Numbered from the stretch's first letter, positions 1 to 8,145 are shown. The stretch: DNA of 64,000 nucleotides from Christensenella minuta (GCF_003628755.1 NZ_CP029256.1:2313585-2377584), one strand, 5' to 3'. Notes: generated by a model from the sequence alone, not told the origin. Made by a program: numbers and translations.

Positions 1-620
1 GAATATATATCTGCTGAGTTTACATTCTTAATCTTAACTGTCAATTTACATGTCAACGATAAGAGACCTTGAGTATATTTTCTTTCCGACAAGTCAATAA
101 CAGGTGCTTTTTCTTTTTCTGATTCGCGAAAAAAGTTAAACTCTCTTGTTTGACGTGGCAATATTGAAAAATGTTCGGTCCATTGCTTTGCAAATCCAAT
201 CTCGATGTTCTCTGTGGAAAAAAATGACTCCATATACAATGGTGTAACCGAGATAATATTAATTACGCTATCTGTCTCATTTCTAAACCCAAGTAAAATA
301 CTAACCTCGTGGTCTTTGAAACAGATAACTTCGCATGAGGTTGTGTCTAAGTGCAAATAAGGGGTTAAGCGAATTTCTTCCATTTTTAATAATTTATCAC
401 TTATTTTATTGGCGCGATCGCTTTGCGTAATTGCGATTATTCCAATAAAAATTGTTCCTATTGCTCCAATAACAGCACCAAAATATGAAAGCATTTCTTT
501 TGCTCCCCACAATGTTGTATAACCTTCCCCTGCTTTATAAGATTCATTTATAATAAAAGGAATTATAACAACTAATATGCAAAAGAGACACAGCATTATA
601 ATAATGTTCTGCTTCTTCAC
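1..620 (-). CDS. Hypothetical two-helix membrane protein (3' end outside window)
   Basis: The minus-strand frame is open from a GTG at 620 to the window edge, about 206 codons. GGAG lies 8 nt upstream of the GTG, and an in-frame stop occurs shortly before it, so the start is well placed. The N-terminus has two hydrophobic segments (about residues 5-22 and 36-56), separated by a short loop and followed by a soluble domain that continues off the window. This matches a common architecture of uncharacterised Firmicutes proteins with a two-helix anchor and cytosolic tail. I do not recognise the tail. The AT-rich composition matches the neighbouring mobile element, so it is probably accessory. Confidence 0.6.
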   Translation of the reverse strand, partial: MKKQNIIIMLCLFCILVVIIPFIINESYKAGEGYTTLWGAKEMLSYFGAVIGAIGTIFIGIIAITQSDRANKISDKLLKMEEIRLTPYLHLDTTSCEVICFKDHEVSILLGFRNETDSVINIISVTPLYMESFFSTENIEIGFAKQWTEHFSILPRQTREFNFFRESEKEKAPVIDLSERKYTQGLLSLTCKLTVKIKNVNSADIY

Positions 621-742
621 CTCATATACTCCAATCGCTTTGACATCTTTGTTGTATATTCTTTATTTTTATAATTATTATATCATACTTGCTTATAATT
701 GACATGGCCTTAACCTAAGGCTCAAATGCATTGATATACATT

Positions 743-778
743 GAAAAACGAGGTCATTTGTTTATGACCTCGTTTTTC
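743..778. terminator. Bidirectional rho-independent terminator
   Basis: A perfect 15-bp inverted repeat (743-757 and 764-778) has a 6-nt loop, with A-runs on the left arm and T-runs on the right. It ends transcription of the mobilization genes just downstream of the stop at 792 and can also act on transcription from the left. Confidence 0.85.
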
Positions 779-791
779 AGCCTTTGAATGA

Positions 792-1307
792 TTAGAATAT
801 TTTAGAAAGAATATCCCATAGCCCTGCAATCGTAGGTATGATCCAAAGTGTTAGAAACAGCACCTTGCAAGCTTTCAGCGTATTGAGAGACCTTTTGATG
901 TCTTGCGTCACTACCTGTATATAGGATTTTGTGATTCCCCTAATCTGCTTCATGGATTCATCAAAACCGCTTAAATGCTGATCACAAACATCGGTCGTCG
1001 TCTCGGCTAACGTGTCGACGGTTTCGTCGATCTTTTGCTCCAGAACCTCGTTGCTTTGTTTCATTCCTTTGATCTGGCTTTGCATTTCTTCGAGCGATTG
1101 ATTGATCCGGCTGAACTCCGCTACGGCTGATTCCTGAAATTTCAGCGATCTTTCTTCGGATTTGATCAACTGATCTTTCAGCACCTTGTTCTCCTTTGTC
1201 AAAACGTCCACGTTGAGCCTCGTATCCAGTAGCGCGTCCGGATTCGTAATGGTCACTTTCAAGTTTCCATTCTCCTCGATTTGTTTCAACACATCTTCGC
1301 ATTTCAT
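792..1307 (-). CDS. Coiled-coil protein with C-terminal membrane anchor, nested in relaxase 3' end
   Basis: A 171-residue protein. Residues about 35-100 are heptad-rich and Glu/Lys/Gln-rich, so a long coiled coil is expected. Residues about 147-166 form one hydrophobic segment close to the C-terminus. The start is supported by a perfect AGGAGG 9 nt upstream of the ATG. The first 109 codons overlap the 3' end of the relaxase gene in another frame. Small coiled-coil proteins in mob cassettes (MbeD/MbeB-like proteins of ColE1-type plasmids) have the same nested arrangement; that comparison is by position and shape, not by sequence. A role in relaxosome or membrane attachment is inferred. Terminator at 743-778. 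Confidence 0.75.
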   Translation of the reverse strand: MKCEDVLKQIEENGNLKVTITNPDALLDTRLNVDVLTKENKVLKDQLIKSEERSLKFQESAVAEFSRINQSLEEMQSQIKGMKQSNEVLEQKIDETVDTLAETTTDVCDQHLSGFDESMKQIRGITKSYIQVVTQDIKRSLNTLKACKVLFLTLWIIPTIAGLWDILSKIF

Positions 1308-2055
1308 TCTCTAATCCCTCCTTGCTAATATCCACCTTGAAGACTTTGGACAGGCGGCAATCGCGTACCTTATGCCCGTCCTGATCTACAAAGACGATAT
1401 ATTTCCTGCTGTCCGTCCACCTTGCCTCAATCCCTTGATCGCGCATTTTCTGAACGAAATCCTTGCGGCTTGTCGCTTGGGCTTTACTCTTCGTAATCGC
1501 TCTCACAATATTGAGCATCCAACTTTGATAGGTTCCCTTTGCCGCTTTTTCTATCGCCTTATACGTTCCCATACCAAAGGCCGTGATTTCCTTGTTCTTT
1601 TGGCAGATCGTTTTGCCGTACTCCCTAAGAATGCTATCTGAGAAATCCTTTAATTCCTGCAATTTGGCTTTTGAGTAACGGAATTTGTAACCATGCTCGA
1701 AGCTGACCGAGTTGACCACGATGTGCGTATGAATGTGATCCCTGTCCTTGTGCGTTGCATAGCACACCTCATACCCTTGAAATAACGGGCTGCGGGTGAT
1801 CAGTTCGTAGGCGATCCGGCTGGCTTCCTCCGGCGTAATAGTTTCATTTTTAGAGAAGCTTTGTATAAAGTGCTTATACTGCCTGCCCCCTGTTTTCCGC
1901 CATGCGCGTTTGGTCGCTTTCATCTCGTCGATTGCATCAAGCGGGTTGCAGTTATACCCACCAATCAATTTCTTTTCAGTCTTTTCATGCTTCATAATGT
2001 AGTTTATGATCTTGCCGATACTGGCTTTTGAATTAACGGCTTTCAGGATTGCCAA
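982..2055 (-). CDS. Relaxase / mobilization nuclease (MobA-like, MOBP type)
   Basis: A 357-residue protein with the relaxase fold: a candidate catalytic Tyr19 in the N-terminal INYI segment, and the metal-binding three-histidine motif H107-x-H109-x-H111 followed by N115. It would nick oriT and pilot the strand during mobilization. Its start overlaps the mobC stop by 13 nt, indicating translational coupling. The nuclease domain ends near residue 250. The last ~107 residues are Arg/Gly/Gln-rich and are encoded in the stretch that also encodes the coiled-coil protein. No coupling protein or type IV secretion genes are visible, so transfer would need a helper element. Confidence 0.92.
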   Translation of the reverse strand: MAILKAVNSKASIGKIINYIMKHEKTEKKLIGGYNCNPLDAIDEMKATKRAWRKTGGRQYKHFIQSFSKNETITPEEASRIAYELITRSPLFQGYEVCYATHKDRDHIHTHIVVNSVSFEHGYKFRYSKAKLQELKDFSDSILREYGKTICQKNKEITAFGMGTYKAIEKAAKGTYQSWMLNIVRAITKSKAQATSRKDFVQKMRDQGIEARWTDSRKYIVFVDQDGHKVRDCRLSKVFKVDISKEGLENEMRRCVETNRGEWKLESDHYESGRATGYEAQRGRFDKGEQGAERSVDQIRRKIAEISGISRSGVQPDQSIARRNAKPDQRNETKQRGSGAKDRRNRRHVSRDDDRCL

Positions 2056-2348
2056 ACTGTCATCAACTCCTTTATCGCGGAATACATATTTTCAAGTTGC
2101 GGCGTACAGTCTACAATCAATCCGGCGTTTACCTGATACGCGATTTGGTTCACGTTGTTTCCAATGGCTTTCAATTCCTTCACGACCTCTCTGCCTCCTT
2201 CCTTTACGTGGATGTCTTTGCCGAGCATACTACGCAGGGCATATTCCCGAAGCGTCAATCCTGAACGTTCGACCTTTGATTGGATCAAGACAAGCTCCTT
2301 GTCCGACACCCTGAAACTGACACAATTTTTTCTGCTGCGGTTAGCCAT
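2043..2348 (-). CDS. mobC: MobC-family relaxosome accessory protein
   Basis: A 101-residue protein beginning with a basic, ribbon-helix-helix-like segment (VSFRVSDKE) and ending with the helical stretch around LKAIGNNVNQIAYQVN, which is characteristic of the MobC family. Known MobC proteins bind oriT and help the relaxase melt and nick DNA. The gene directly precedes and overlaps the relaxase gene and directly follows the hairpin-rich oriT candidate. Length is typical. The start has a GGGAGG-like site about 9 nt upstream. Confidence 0.9.
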   Translation of the reverse strand: MANRSRKNCVSFRVSDKELVLIQSKVERSGLTLREYALRSMLGKDIHVKEGGREVVKELKAIGNNVNQIAYQVNAGLIVDCTPQLENMYSAIKELMTVWQS

Positions 2349-2522
2349 GTTCCACCTCCCTCGAATGTGTTCTGACGGGGGTTCAAAGGGGGATTCCCCC
2401 TTTGCAAGCGTCCAAGTGGCGTGCCACTTGGGGAGCTTGCCTTCCTCTGTACGATACGGAGCAGGAGTACCGCCGAGAGGGCGGTATTCCTGTCTGCTGT
2501 ATCGTTCGGGGAAGTGAGGCGC
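2349..2522. other. Candidate origin of transfer (oriT)
   Basis: This 174-nt noncoding stretch between mobC and the HTH gene is packed with inverted repeats. One is a 9-bp perfect arm pair (2412-2420 and 2423-2431), flanked by a second arm pair GCAAGC/GCTTGC (2404-2409, 2435-2440). A larger imperfect repeat spans about 2452-2504, with a perfect core 2468-2474/2480-2486 around a 5-nt loop. Position beside mobC and the relaxase fits oriT. The nic site cannot be fixed from sequence alone. Confidence 0.6.
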
Positions 2523-2729
2523 TTATCCGGCCTTGCCACTGTTTGTATCGATCCACTTGATAAACTGCTCTTTTCCTACGATCATCCGTTTGCCAATATA
2601 CAAGGTTGGGAAACCGTTTGCGTGCATAAGCGTATATGCACCTGCTCTGGAAATGCCCAACACTTGCGCTACCATATCGGCGGTCAATGTGACCGGCAAC
2701 TGGTCATACGATGTTTGATTCTGCTTCAT
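2523..2729 (-). CDS. Excisionase-like helix-turn-helix protein
   Basis: A 68-residue protein that is almost entirely one winged-HTH/MerR-like DNA-binding domain: the segment VAQVLGISRAGAYTLMHANG is followed by the wing-like FPTLYIGKRMIVGKEQFIKWI. This is the HTH_17/excisionase family, typical next to integrases of mobile elements. AAGGAGGAG lies about 5 nt before the ATG. It may be a directionality factor or a repressor of the element; the operator-like repeats at 2799-2960 lie in its promoter region. Which role applies is not decided by sequence. Confidence 0.8.
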   Translation of the reverse strand: MKQNQTSYDQLPVTLTADMVAQVLGISRAGAYTLMHANGFPTLYIGKRMIVGKEQFIKWIDTNSGKAG

Positions 2730-2798
2730 GCGCTCCTCCTTATTCTGTTGTCAATGTGCGATGGTCTAAAAACCGTATCGATTCACCTCCATTCATTC

Positions 2799-2829
2799 AG
2801 ACAATATTTATTTATAATAAATATTGTCT
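2799..2829. promoter_or_regulatory. Perfect operator palindrome AGACAATATTTATT
   Basis: A perfect 14-bp inverted repeat (2799-2812 and 2816-2829) with a 3-nt centre sits directly downstream of the -10 of the HTH gene. Related half-sites recur at about 2885-2893, 2914-2923 and 2951-2957, overlapping the plus-strand promoter. A regulator binding AGACAATATT could therefore control both divergent units. Confidence 0.7.
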
Positions 2830-2837
2830 ATCGCAAC

Positions 2838-2867
2838 ATCATAACATAGGAATGGATGCGCCGTCAA
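2838..2867 (-). promoter_or_regulatory. Promoter of HTH/mob genes
   Basis: On the minus strand, TTGACG (2862-2867) and TATGAT (2838-2843) are separated by 18 nt. The expected start of transcription falls at the edge of the operator palindrome at 2799-2829. Confidence 0.55.
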
Positions 2868-2912
2868 TATATTAATGTATAATAATATTGTCTTTTTATT
2901 TTGCGGAAAGCA

Positions 2913-2941
2913 TTGACAATATTTTTGGAATCAATTATAAT
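2913..2941 (+). promoter_or_regulatory. Consensus sigma-A promoter for DUF6076-like gene and integrase
   Basis: TTGACA (2913-2918), a 17-nt spacer and TATAAT (2936-2941) form a perfect consensus promoter. Its -35 overlaps an operator half-site, so strong expression is probably repressed by default. Confidence 0.88.
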
Positions 2942-2973
2942 GATGATATTAAATTGTCTAAGCGGAGGACCTT

Positions 2974-4116
2974 ATGCAGATTTTGACAGCTATGCTGTTT
3001 TCACTGGAATATTCACAGGAAAACGAAAAACGGATTTATCAGTATGTGGAAGATACAAACCCTGAATACAGGGAATTACAGAACGATGTCCGCAAAAGCT
3101 TTGAATACGGTAGTATGTTATTGGATTTTGCGGAAACTGATCCGAAACTGTTTGAGCAAATATCCCTGCCTGCCGCTATGTTATTGGGAAAAATGAATCT
3201 TTCTCACGTCGAGGAAGCGAAAAACGAACTGAGAACACTGGCAAAGCAAACAAAGAAACGGCTTGCGGAAGTGCCTGAACTTTTCAGTGTATACAAGGCA
3301 AAGGGATTAAGGGCGATAGAAGCTGTGCTTGAACAGGAGCAATGGGAGCAACAGGAACGTCAGCAATATATTTTAGAGGGTTTCAAAGGAATATTCCTGA
3401 GCGCCCATGTGATTGCCGCATATATTGAACAACTCAATATCCTGCTGAATGCAAATGTATTTGCGGAACAGATATATAACCAAAAAGCAACGGCAGAAAT
3501 ACGGATGGATATGATCTATCATCTGCTTGGCGTGCATGACGAAAGCGTCAATGATTATTTTTATGCACCGCAAGCCGCATCAGGCAGCACAATAGATGGA
3601 ATATCTGTAAGCCTGCCACCTGACATCATGGCTCCGTCGGATTATTCTTTCCTGCACGATGCGGAAATACGGCAAAAGATGATGATAACAGTGGATAACG
3701 ACCTGCATCGATTAGAATATTATATCCATGCGGATGATACCATGCAAAGTATGATCATGGGATATATACGGGATATGATCGAAAATGACGCTGTGATCCG
3801 AAAATGCAAACATTGCGGAAGGTATTTTGTCGCGCAGGGCAAAACGGTTTATTGTAACCGCACTGTGGACGCGCAAGGTAACACCTGTCGGAAGAAGGGC
3901 GCAATGGCGCAATACACACAGAATTTAGACAACGCACCTGAAAAGAAAGCATACAGGCTGACCTACAAGAACAACTTTGCAAAGATGAAAAAGGGTGCTT
4001 TATCCGAAGCGGAATTTGAGCGGTGGAAGAAAGAAGCAAAGAAGCTGAAAAAAGATGTGGAAAGCGGCGTGATGCCAGTGGAAGCGTTTCTCGACTGGCT
4101 CAAATATGGGGAGTGA
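2974..4116 (+). CDS. DUF6076-like zinc-ribbon protein of mobile element
   Basis: A 380-residue protein of unknown function. The N-terminal ~270 residues are helical and acidic. Near residue 272 there is a zinc-binding pattern C-K-H-C...YC..., followed ~11 residues later by a fourth Cys and a basic, Lys-rich tail. This layout resembles the DUF6076 family, which I associate with integrase-adjacent genes of Firmicutes elements; the family assignment is from memory. GGAGG is placed 6 nt before the ATG. The stop lies 4 nt before the integrase start, so the two are one operon under the consensus promoter at 2913-2941. Confidence 0.7.
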   Translation: MQILTAMLFSLEYSQENEKRIYQYVEDTNPEYRELQNDVRKSFEYGSMLLDFAETDPKLFEQISLPAAMLLGKMNLSHVEEAKNELRTLAKQTKKRLAEVPELFSVYKAKGLRAIEAVLEQEQWEQQERQQYILEGFKGIFLSAHVIAAYIEQLNILLNANVFAEQIYNQKATAEIRMDMIYHLLGVHDESVNDYFYAPQAASGSTIDGISVSLPPDIMAPSDYSFLHDAEIRQKMMITVDNDLHRLEYYIHADDTMQSMIMGYIRDMIENDAVIRKCKHCGRYFVAQGKTVYCNRTVDAQGNTCRKKGAMAQYTQNLDNAPEKKAYRLTYKNNFAKMKKGALSEAEFERWKKEAKKLKKDVESGVMPVEAFLDWLKYGE

Positions 4117-4120
4117 TCAC

Positions 4121-5320
4121 ATGGATAGGAAGGAAAACAAAGATAACCGTAAGGCAAAGAGAGGCGCACAGGGCGGCGGATCGATGCGCAAGCGTGCTGA
4201 TGGTACTTGGGAAGCGCGTTACACCGTTGGACGCGATCCTGGCACTGGTAAACAGATTCAGAAGTCTGTTTATGGGAAAACGCAAACAGAGGTTCGCAAA
4301 AAGCTACGTCAGGTCACGACGGAAATAGATAACGGTATTTATATAGAGTCTGTCAAAATGATGTTTGGGCAGTGGCTTGATATTTGGTTGAAAGAGTACA
4401 CGGGCAATCTAAAGCCGTTGACGCTGAAATCTTATGTTACGCAAATAGAAAAGCACATCAAGCCGTCACTGGGAGCGGTTAAGCTTCAAGCGCTAAATAC
4501 ACCAACAATACAAGCCTTTTACAACAAGGTTCATAGGGGAACAAATGATACAGTAGGTCTATCGGCGAAAACAATCAAAAATTTGCATGGTGTCGTTCAT
4601 AAAGCGCTTTCACAAGCTATGGAAATTGGATATGTGAAGTTTAACGCTTCTGACGCCTGCAAGCTGCCCCGTGTCGAGAAAAAAGAAATCAAACCGCTTG
4701 AAAATGATGAAATGAGCGCATTTTTGCAAGCAATACAAGGACATCCATATGAAACGATCTATCTTGTCGATCTGTTTACAGGTTTACGGCAGTCAGAAAT
4801 TCTTGGGCTGACGTGGGATTGCATCGACTTTGACAAAAGAACGATTTATGTGTACAGGCAGCTACAAAAAATACAGGGAGTTTATCAGTTCCTTCCGTTG
4901 AAAAACAATAAGGCGCGAACGATCTCTCCTGCATCTACTGTTATGCAAGCACTAAAAGCGCAGAGACTTCGGCAAAGTGAATGGCGCTTAAAAGCCGGAG
5001 CAGCTTGGCAGCCGTGGGAAGGGAATCAACTTGTGTTCACGAACGAAATCGGCGGACATCTTGCCCACTTTACGGTTTATAAGCACTATAAGAAGATTGT
5101 GCGTGATCTTAATATTCCAGATGCGCGGTTTCATGACCTGCGGCATACCTACGCAGTCGCTTCCCTGCAAGCGGGGGACGATGTGAAAACGGTGCAGGAA
5201 AATCTTGGACACCACACCGCCGCTTTCACACTCGATCAATACGGGCATGTTACAGAGCGTATGAAGAAGGAAAGTGCGGATCGGATGGAGAAGTTTATTC
5301 GTGAAATAAGAACAGAATAA
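4121..5320 (+). CDS. Tyrosine-recombinase integrase
   Basis: A ~399-residue integrase of the Tn916/phage type. A basic N-terminal arm-binding domain (about residues 15-60) is followed by a SAM-like core-binding domain and the catalytic domain. Visible catalytic residues: Arg in TGLRQSEILGL, His and Arg in FHDLRHTYA, His in LGHH and Tyr in DQYGHV. The ATG at 4121 is chosen because GGGGAG lies 7 nt upstream; an upstream ATG at 4106 overlaps the previous gene. It would catalyse integration and excision of the element. The att core is not identifiable within the window. Confidence 0.93.
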   Translation: MDRKENKDNRKAKRGAQGGGSMRKRADGTWEARYTVGRDPGTGKQIQKSVYGKTQTEVRKKLRQVTTEIDNGIYIESVKMMFGQWLDIWLKEYTGNLKPLTLKSYVTQIEKHIKPSLGAVKLQALNTPTIQAFYNKVHRGTNDTVGLSAKTIKNLHGVVHKALSQAMEIGYVKFNASDACKLPRVEKKEIKPLENDEMSAFLQAIQGHPYETIYLVDLFTGLRQSEILGLTWDCIDFDKRTIYVYRQLQKIQGVYQFLPLKNNKARTISPASTVMQALKAQRLRQSEWRLKAGAAWQPWEGNQLVFTNEIGGHLAHFTVYKHYKKIVRDLNIPDARFHDLRHTYAVASLQAGDDVKTVQENLGHHTAAFTLDQYGHVTERMKKESADRMEKFIREIRTE

Positions 5321-5356
5321 CCCGTTGCCGGTATCCAATTCAAATAGAAATAGTAT

Positions 5357-6556
5357 TTACATTTTATTCCATTCGTTCTTCAGGACATATCCAAACTCCA
5401 TATCATGCGCTGCAATGGCTGCTCTATTCACATCAATGATATCACTGAAATCTCTATCTTGGCCTCGAATACCTTTGCTGCGTAGCCCTGAAATGATACG
5501 TTCGGCAGTTTCTAACAAGATTATATGAGCGTCTTTCGTTTCTTCATAAGAGGTTCTGGATGACATTAAACATTGCATTCTTAAACTATTTAGATAATGT
5601 CTGTGCGCTTCTTTTTCACCATAATTTGATGACGATGGGAGCCCTTCACTAAATAACATCTCGCAGTATGGACTCATCATATCATAAGAAGGTTCCATAT
5701 TTGACAAAATCCCCATACGTTTTGCAATATCTAAAAAGGGAATTTTATACTCTGATAAAGATTGTGGACAATAGTACCAAACTGCACGACGACTAATTTC
5801 ATCATTCTCTAACGTTTCGAATAATTCAGGTTGAAACCATCTAACGTTCAAAAAATTTCCTGAAGCAATAGCATCACACTTCGCCAACGCAAGACATAAC
5901 ATTTGATGGCTAGCGTAGCCGACAATTACTTTTTTACCTAACCTTTTTACTCCAGCCACCAATGCCAACATATTCTTCATCCATAATGGTTGGTTAATCA
6001 AATAGAAACGCTCTGGATGTTCACAGACAAGGTAAACCCCATCAATGCCCCAAGTACCTACATACTGTATGATCATCTCAATTTGTTCGTCATCCATCAT
6101 TACATCGCCAGAAAGCGCTATTGTTTGAATTAGTGGCATTTTAGGATCAACCCTTTTGGCATTGTCTACACGCTGCCGTTGACATTTATCCCAAATTGTA
6201 TCTATTCGATGTGTGGTTGAAGACGGTAAGATATATTCTTCTGCACCGATAAGCTGATTAATGTCATACAGTCGTTCAATTGTTTTTAAACAATCGCCAT
6301 TATCAACGCTTGTAAAGTCATCGGTAGGCCAATAATCATATTTTACTAAAGTTTTATGGTGTTTTCTGGGGAAATAAAGTTGTGGATCAAATAGCACTTT
6401 TCCGTTGCACTTTACCATTTCTTTGCTAAATTTGGATAAACTACCGGGAACCATATTTCTAGGGCTAATGATCACAGTAGTATCGTTATCCCAATATGAG
6501 GATAATTCTTTACAAAGAGCTTGCATGCCGTGTCCCATTTGAATATAAAAATCCAT
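5357..6556 (-). CDS. Uncharacterised TIM-barrel-like protein of three-gene cassette
   Basis: A 399-residue soluble protein, third in the operon and 14 nt after the kinase. The N-terminal segment with TTVIISPRNMVP, and the later GKVLFDPQLYFPR, look like the first strands of a beta/alpha barrel. Alternating strand-helix segments follow, including GVYLVCEHPERF, KKVIVGYASHQML and CDAIASGNFLNVR. The N-terminal pattern recalls tRNA-guanine-transglycosylase-like barrels, but I cannot confirm this and see no certain catalytic Asp or zinc site. AT-rich, unlike the chromosomal genes. Its genetic linkage to a nuclease-like protein and a protein kinase suggests a conflict or defence role (inference). Confidence 0.6.
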   Translation of the reverse strand: MDFYIQMGHGMQALCKELSSYWDNDTTVIISPRNMVPGSLSKFSKEMVKCNGKVLFDPQLYFPRKHHKTLVKYDYWPTDDFTSVDNGDCLKTIERLYDINQLIGAEEYILPSSTTHRIDTIWDKCQRQRVDNAKRVDPKMPLIQTIALSGDVMMDDEQIEMIIQYVGTWGIDGVYLVCEHPERFYLINQPLWMKNMLALVAGVKRLGKKVIVGYASHQMLCLALAKCDAIASGNFLNVRWFQPELFETLENDEISRRAVWYYCPQSLSEYKIPFLDIAKRMGILSNMEPSYDMMSPYCEMLFSEGLPSSSNYGEKEAHRHYLNSLRMQCLMSSRTSYEETKDAHIILLETAERIISGLRSKGIRGQDRDFSDIIDVNRAAIAAHDMEFGYVLKNEWNKM

Positions 6557-6570
6557 TTTACTACCTCCCC

Positions 6571-7412
6571 TTAATATTCAAAAGTGCTTTTTGCTGCATT
6601 CAGCCAACCTAATGCCTGATTTGCGCTATTTGGTCGCCGTGATGGATATTTTGCCATTAGCGAACTTAATAAAGCCATAAATTGTTTCTGCATATCACCC
6701 ATCATAGAAAAAACAATAGGAGTTATAGTCTCTGTTCTCTGAAGCACTTCCATCGCATTTCCAGCTCCTTCGCGAAAGGGATTATGACCCGTTCCGTTAT
6801 ACATTCGTAGGTTACAACTCCAATCGAAAACAAATCGGTACGTGAGTCTATATTGCTCTTCAAATTGTTAAATTGTTCTGGGGCAGCATATCCCGGCGTG
6901 TGAGGACCAAACATTGCTTCTGTCTGTGTTAGAGAAGGTTGGCCCAATACGCGCGCTATTCCAAAGTCTAAGAAATAAACAATCCCATTATTATCAACAA
7001 TTATATTTTCTGGTTTAATATCTCTATGAACAATATTTTCTTTTTCCAACTGTTCAATAAATGTTAAACCTTGCTCCAAAAATATCACAGCTTCTTTTAA
7101 ATTAAGATAATCATTTCGTTGAATTTTAGCGCGAAGCAGTTCGCCATTAACCCTCTGCTCAACAATATAAAGCGTTTTTTCACCTTCTATTTCTAGATAC
7201 CCAGTTTCAAATATTTTAGGCACATTATTAAAATTTTTATTAAGTCCTATATCGATTTCACGCTCTGACCGAGGATCGCCTACATTAAAATACAACTTTA
7301 CCACGACGTTACCATATTTTGAACTTTCAGCCTTATATACTTGTTTTTGCCCACCACGCGCTAGAGGTGTAAAATCAAGATACTTTTTTTTGAAATTCTG
7401 AAAATTTTCCAA
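6571..7412 (-). pseudogene. Hanks-type Ser/Thr protein kinase, interrupted by a frameshift
   Basis: The first frame (7412 to about 6805) encodes the kinase fold: glycine loop ARGGQKQVYKAE (residues 18-29), VVVK with Lys39, HRDIKPEN (129-136), DFG (149-151) and APE (177-179), then DLFSIGVVTYE. At the Glu codon near 6805 the expected continuation (MYNGTGHNPF, then the C-lobe with YPSRRPNSANQAL) jumps to another frame that begins with an ATG at 6804 and ends at 6571. Missing one A would explain the break. Rejoined, the protein is about 280 residues, a normal minimal kinase domain without transmembrane or sensor domains. It may be a true mutation, a sequencing error or a regulated shift. Confidence 0.8.
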
Positions 7413-7422
7413 TTTTATCTCC

Positions 7423-8145
7423 CTAATGAAAACTACTATTGCCTATCCATTCATTAAACAAAATAGATTGATAACTAGATGGCAGTGGTAACTTTTCAGC
7501 TTCAACTATTTTTCTAAATCCTTTATGGGTACAGTATAATCCTATTCCATGCTTCGAAAAACTTTTCACAGTAGAATTTTGTGGTCTAGAAGAATTTATG
7601 AGCGCATAAGACTGCGAAACGAACCAAGTATTTAGTAATGATTGTTCTGTAACCTTACCAATATCATTTAGCTTCGCTTCAATTGAGACTAATTTGCGAA
7701 TGCTAAATGCTTCGCTTTTTTTTAAGGCATACCAACTTTTATTTTTATACTCAACTAATTTTGCATCCATCAACTTTTCCAAAGAACGCAAAGTATGTTT
7801 TTCGGGGAGCCTTAATGAATCAATTAAATCCTGCCCTATTACTTTTCCAATATGCAATAAATGAGCTAATACTTTCAAATCGTCTACGCCTAACTCTGTC
7901 CTTTCCTTTGTCCAACGATCTAGAATTGATGGGTGATAAGATGCAAAAACTACATCAGGAAATCCTGATACAACTCGTGGTTCCATAAAAATTGCAAGAT
8001 TGTTCACCTTATTATCACGCAAAAATTTATTACAATAATAATCAACGAAAGACAAAACCAATTCACACTCGGCACCCTGAGTAGCATTCCGAGTGTAAAG
8101 TCCTATTCTTTCATTATCTTCTGTAAAGTAAGTTATGCGATTCAT
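7423..8145 (-). CDS. PD-(D/E)XK-like protein with inserted winged helix
   Basis: A 240-residue protein, first gene of the cassette. The N-terminal part ends with E55...GFPDVVF (Pro63-Asp64). After an insertion comes IEAKLND (Glu156-x-Lys158), then a helix with EQSLLNTWFVSQSYALI. E...PD...ExK in this order is the restriction-endonuclease-like core. Residues about 86-142 are a likely winged HTH. AGGGGG lies 9 nt before the chosen ATG at 8145; an earlier in-frame ATG lacks such a site. The stop lies 10 nt before the kinase start. Nuclease activity and target are inferred, and a DNA-binding sensor is an alternative. Confidence 0.6.
   Translation of the reverse strand: MNRITYFTEDNERIGLYTRNATQGAECELVLSFVDYYCNKFLRDNKVNNLAIFMEPRVVSGFPDVVFASYHPSILDRWTKERTELGVDDLKVLAHLLHIGKVIGQDLIDSLRLPEKHTLRSLEKLMDAKLVEYKNKSWYALKKSEAFSIRKLVSIEAKLNDIGKVTEQSLLNTWFVSQSYALINSSRPQNSTVKSFSKHGIGLYCTHKGFRKIVEAEKLPLPSSYQSILFNEWIGNSSFH

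Noticed and set aside
2285-2539. 84-codon minus-strand frame across the oriT candidate
   Set aside because: It spans the inverted repeats, has no ribosome site, and reads as proline/arginine-rich filler. The palindromes explain the sequence better.
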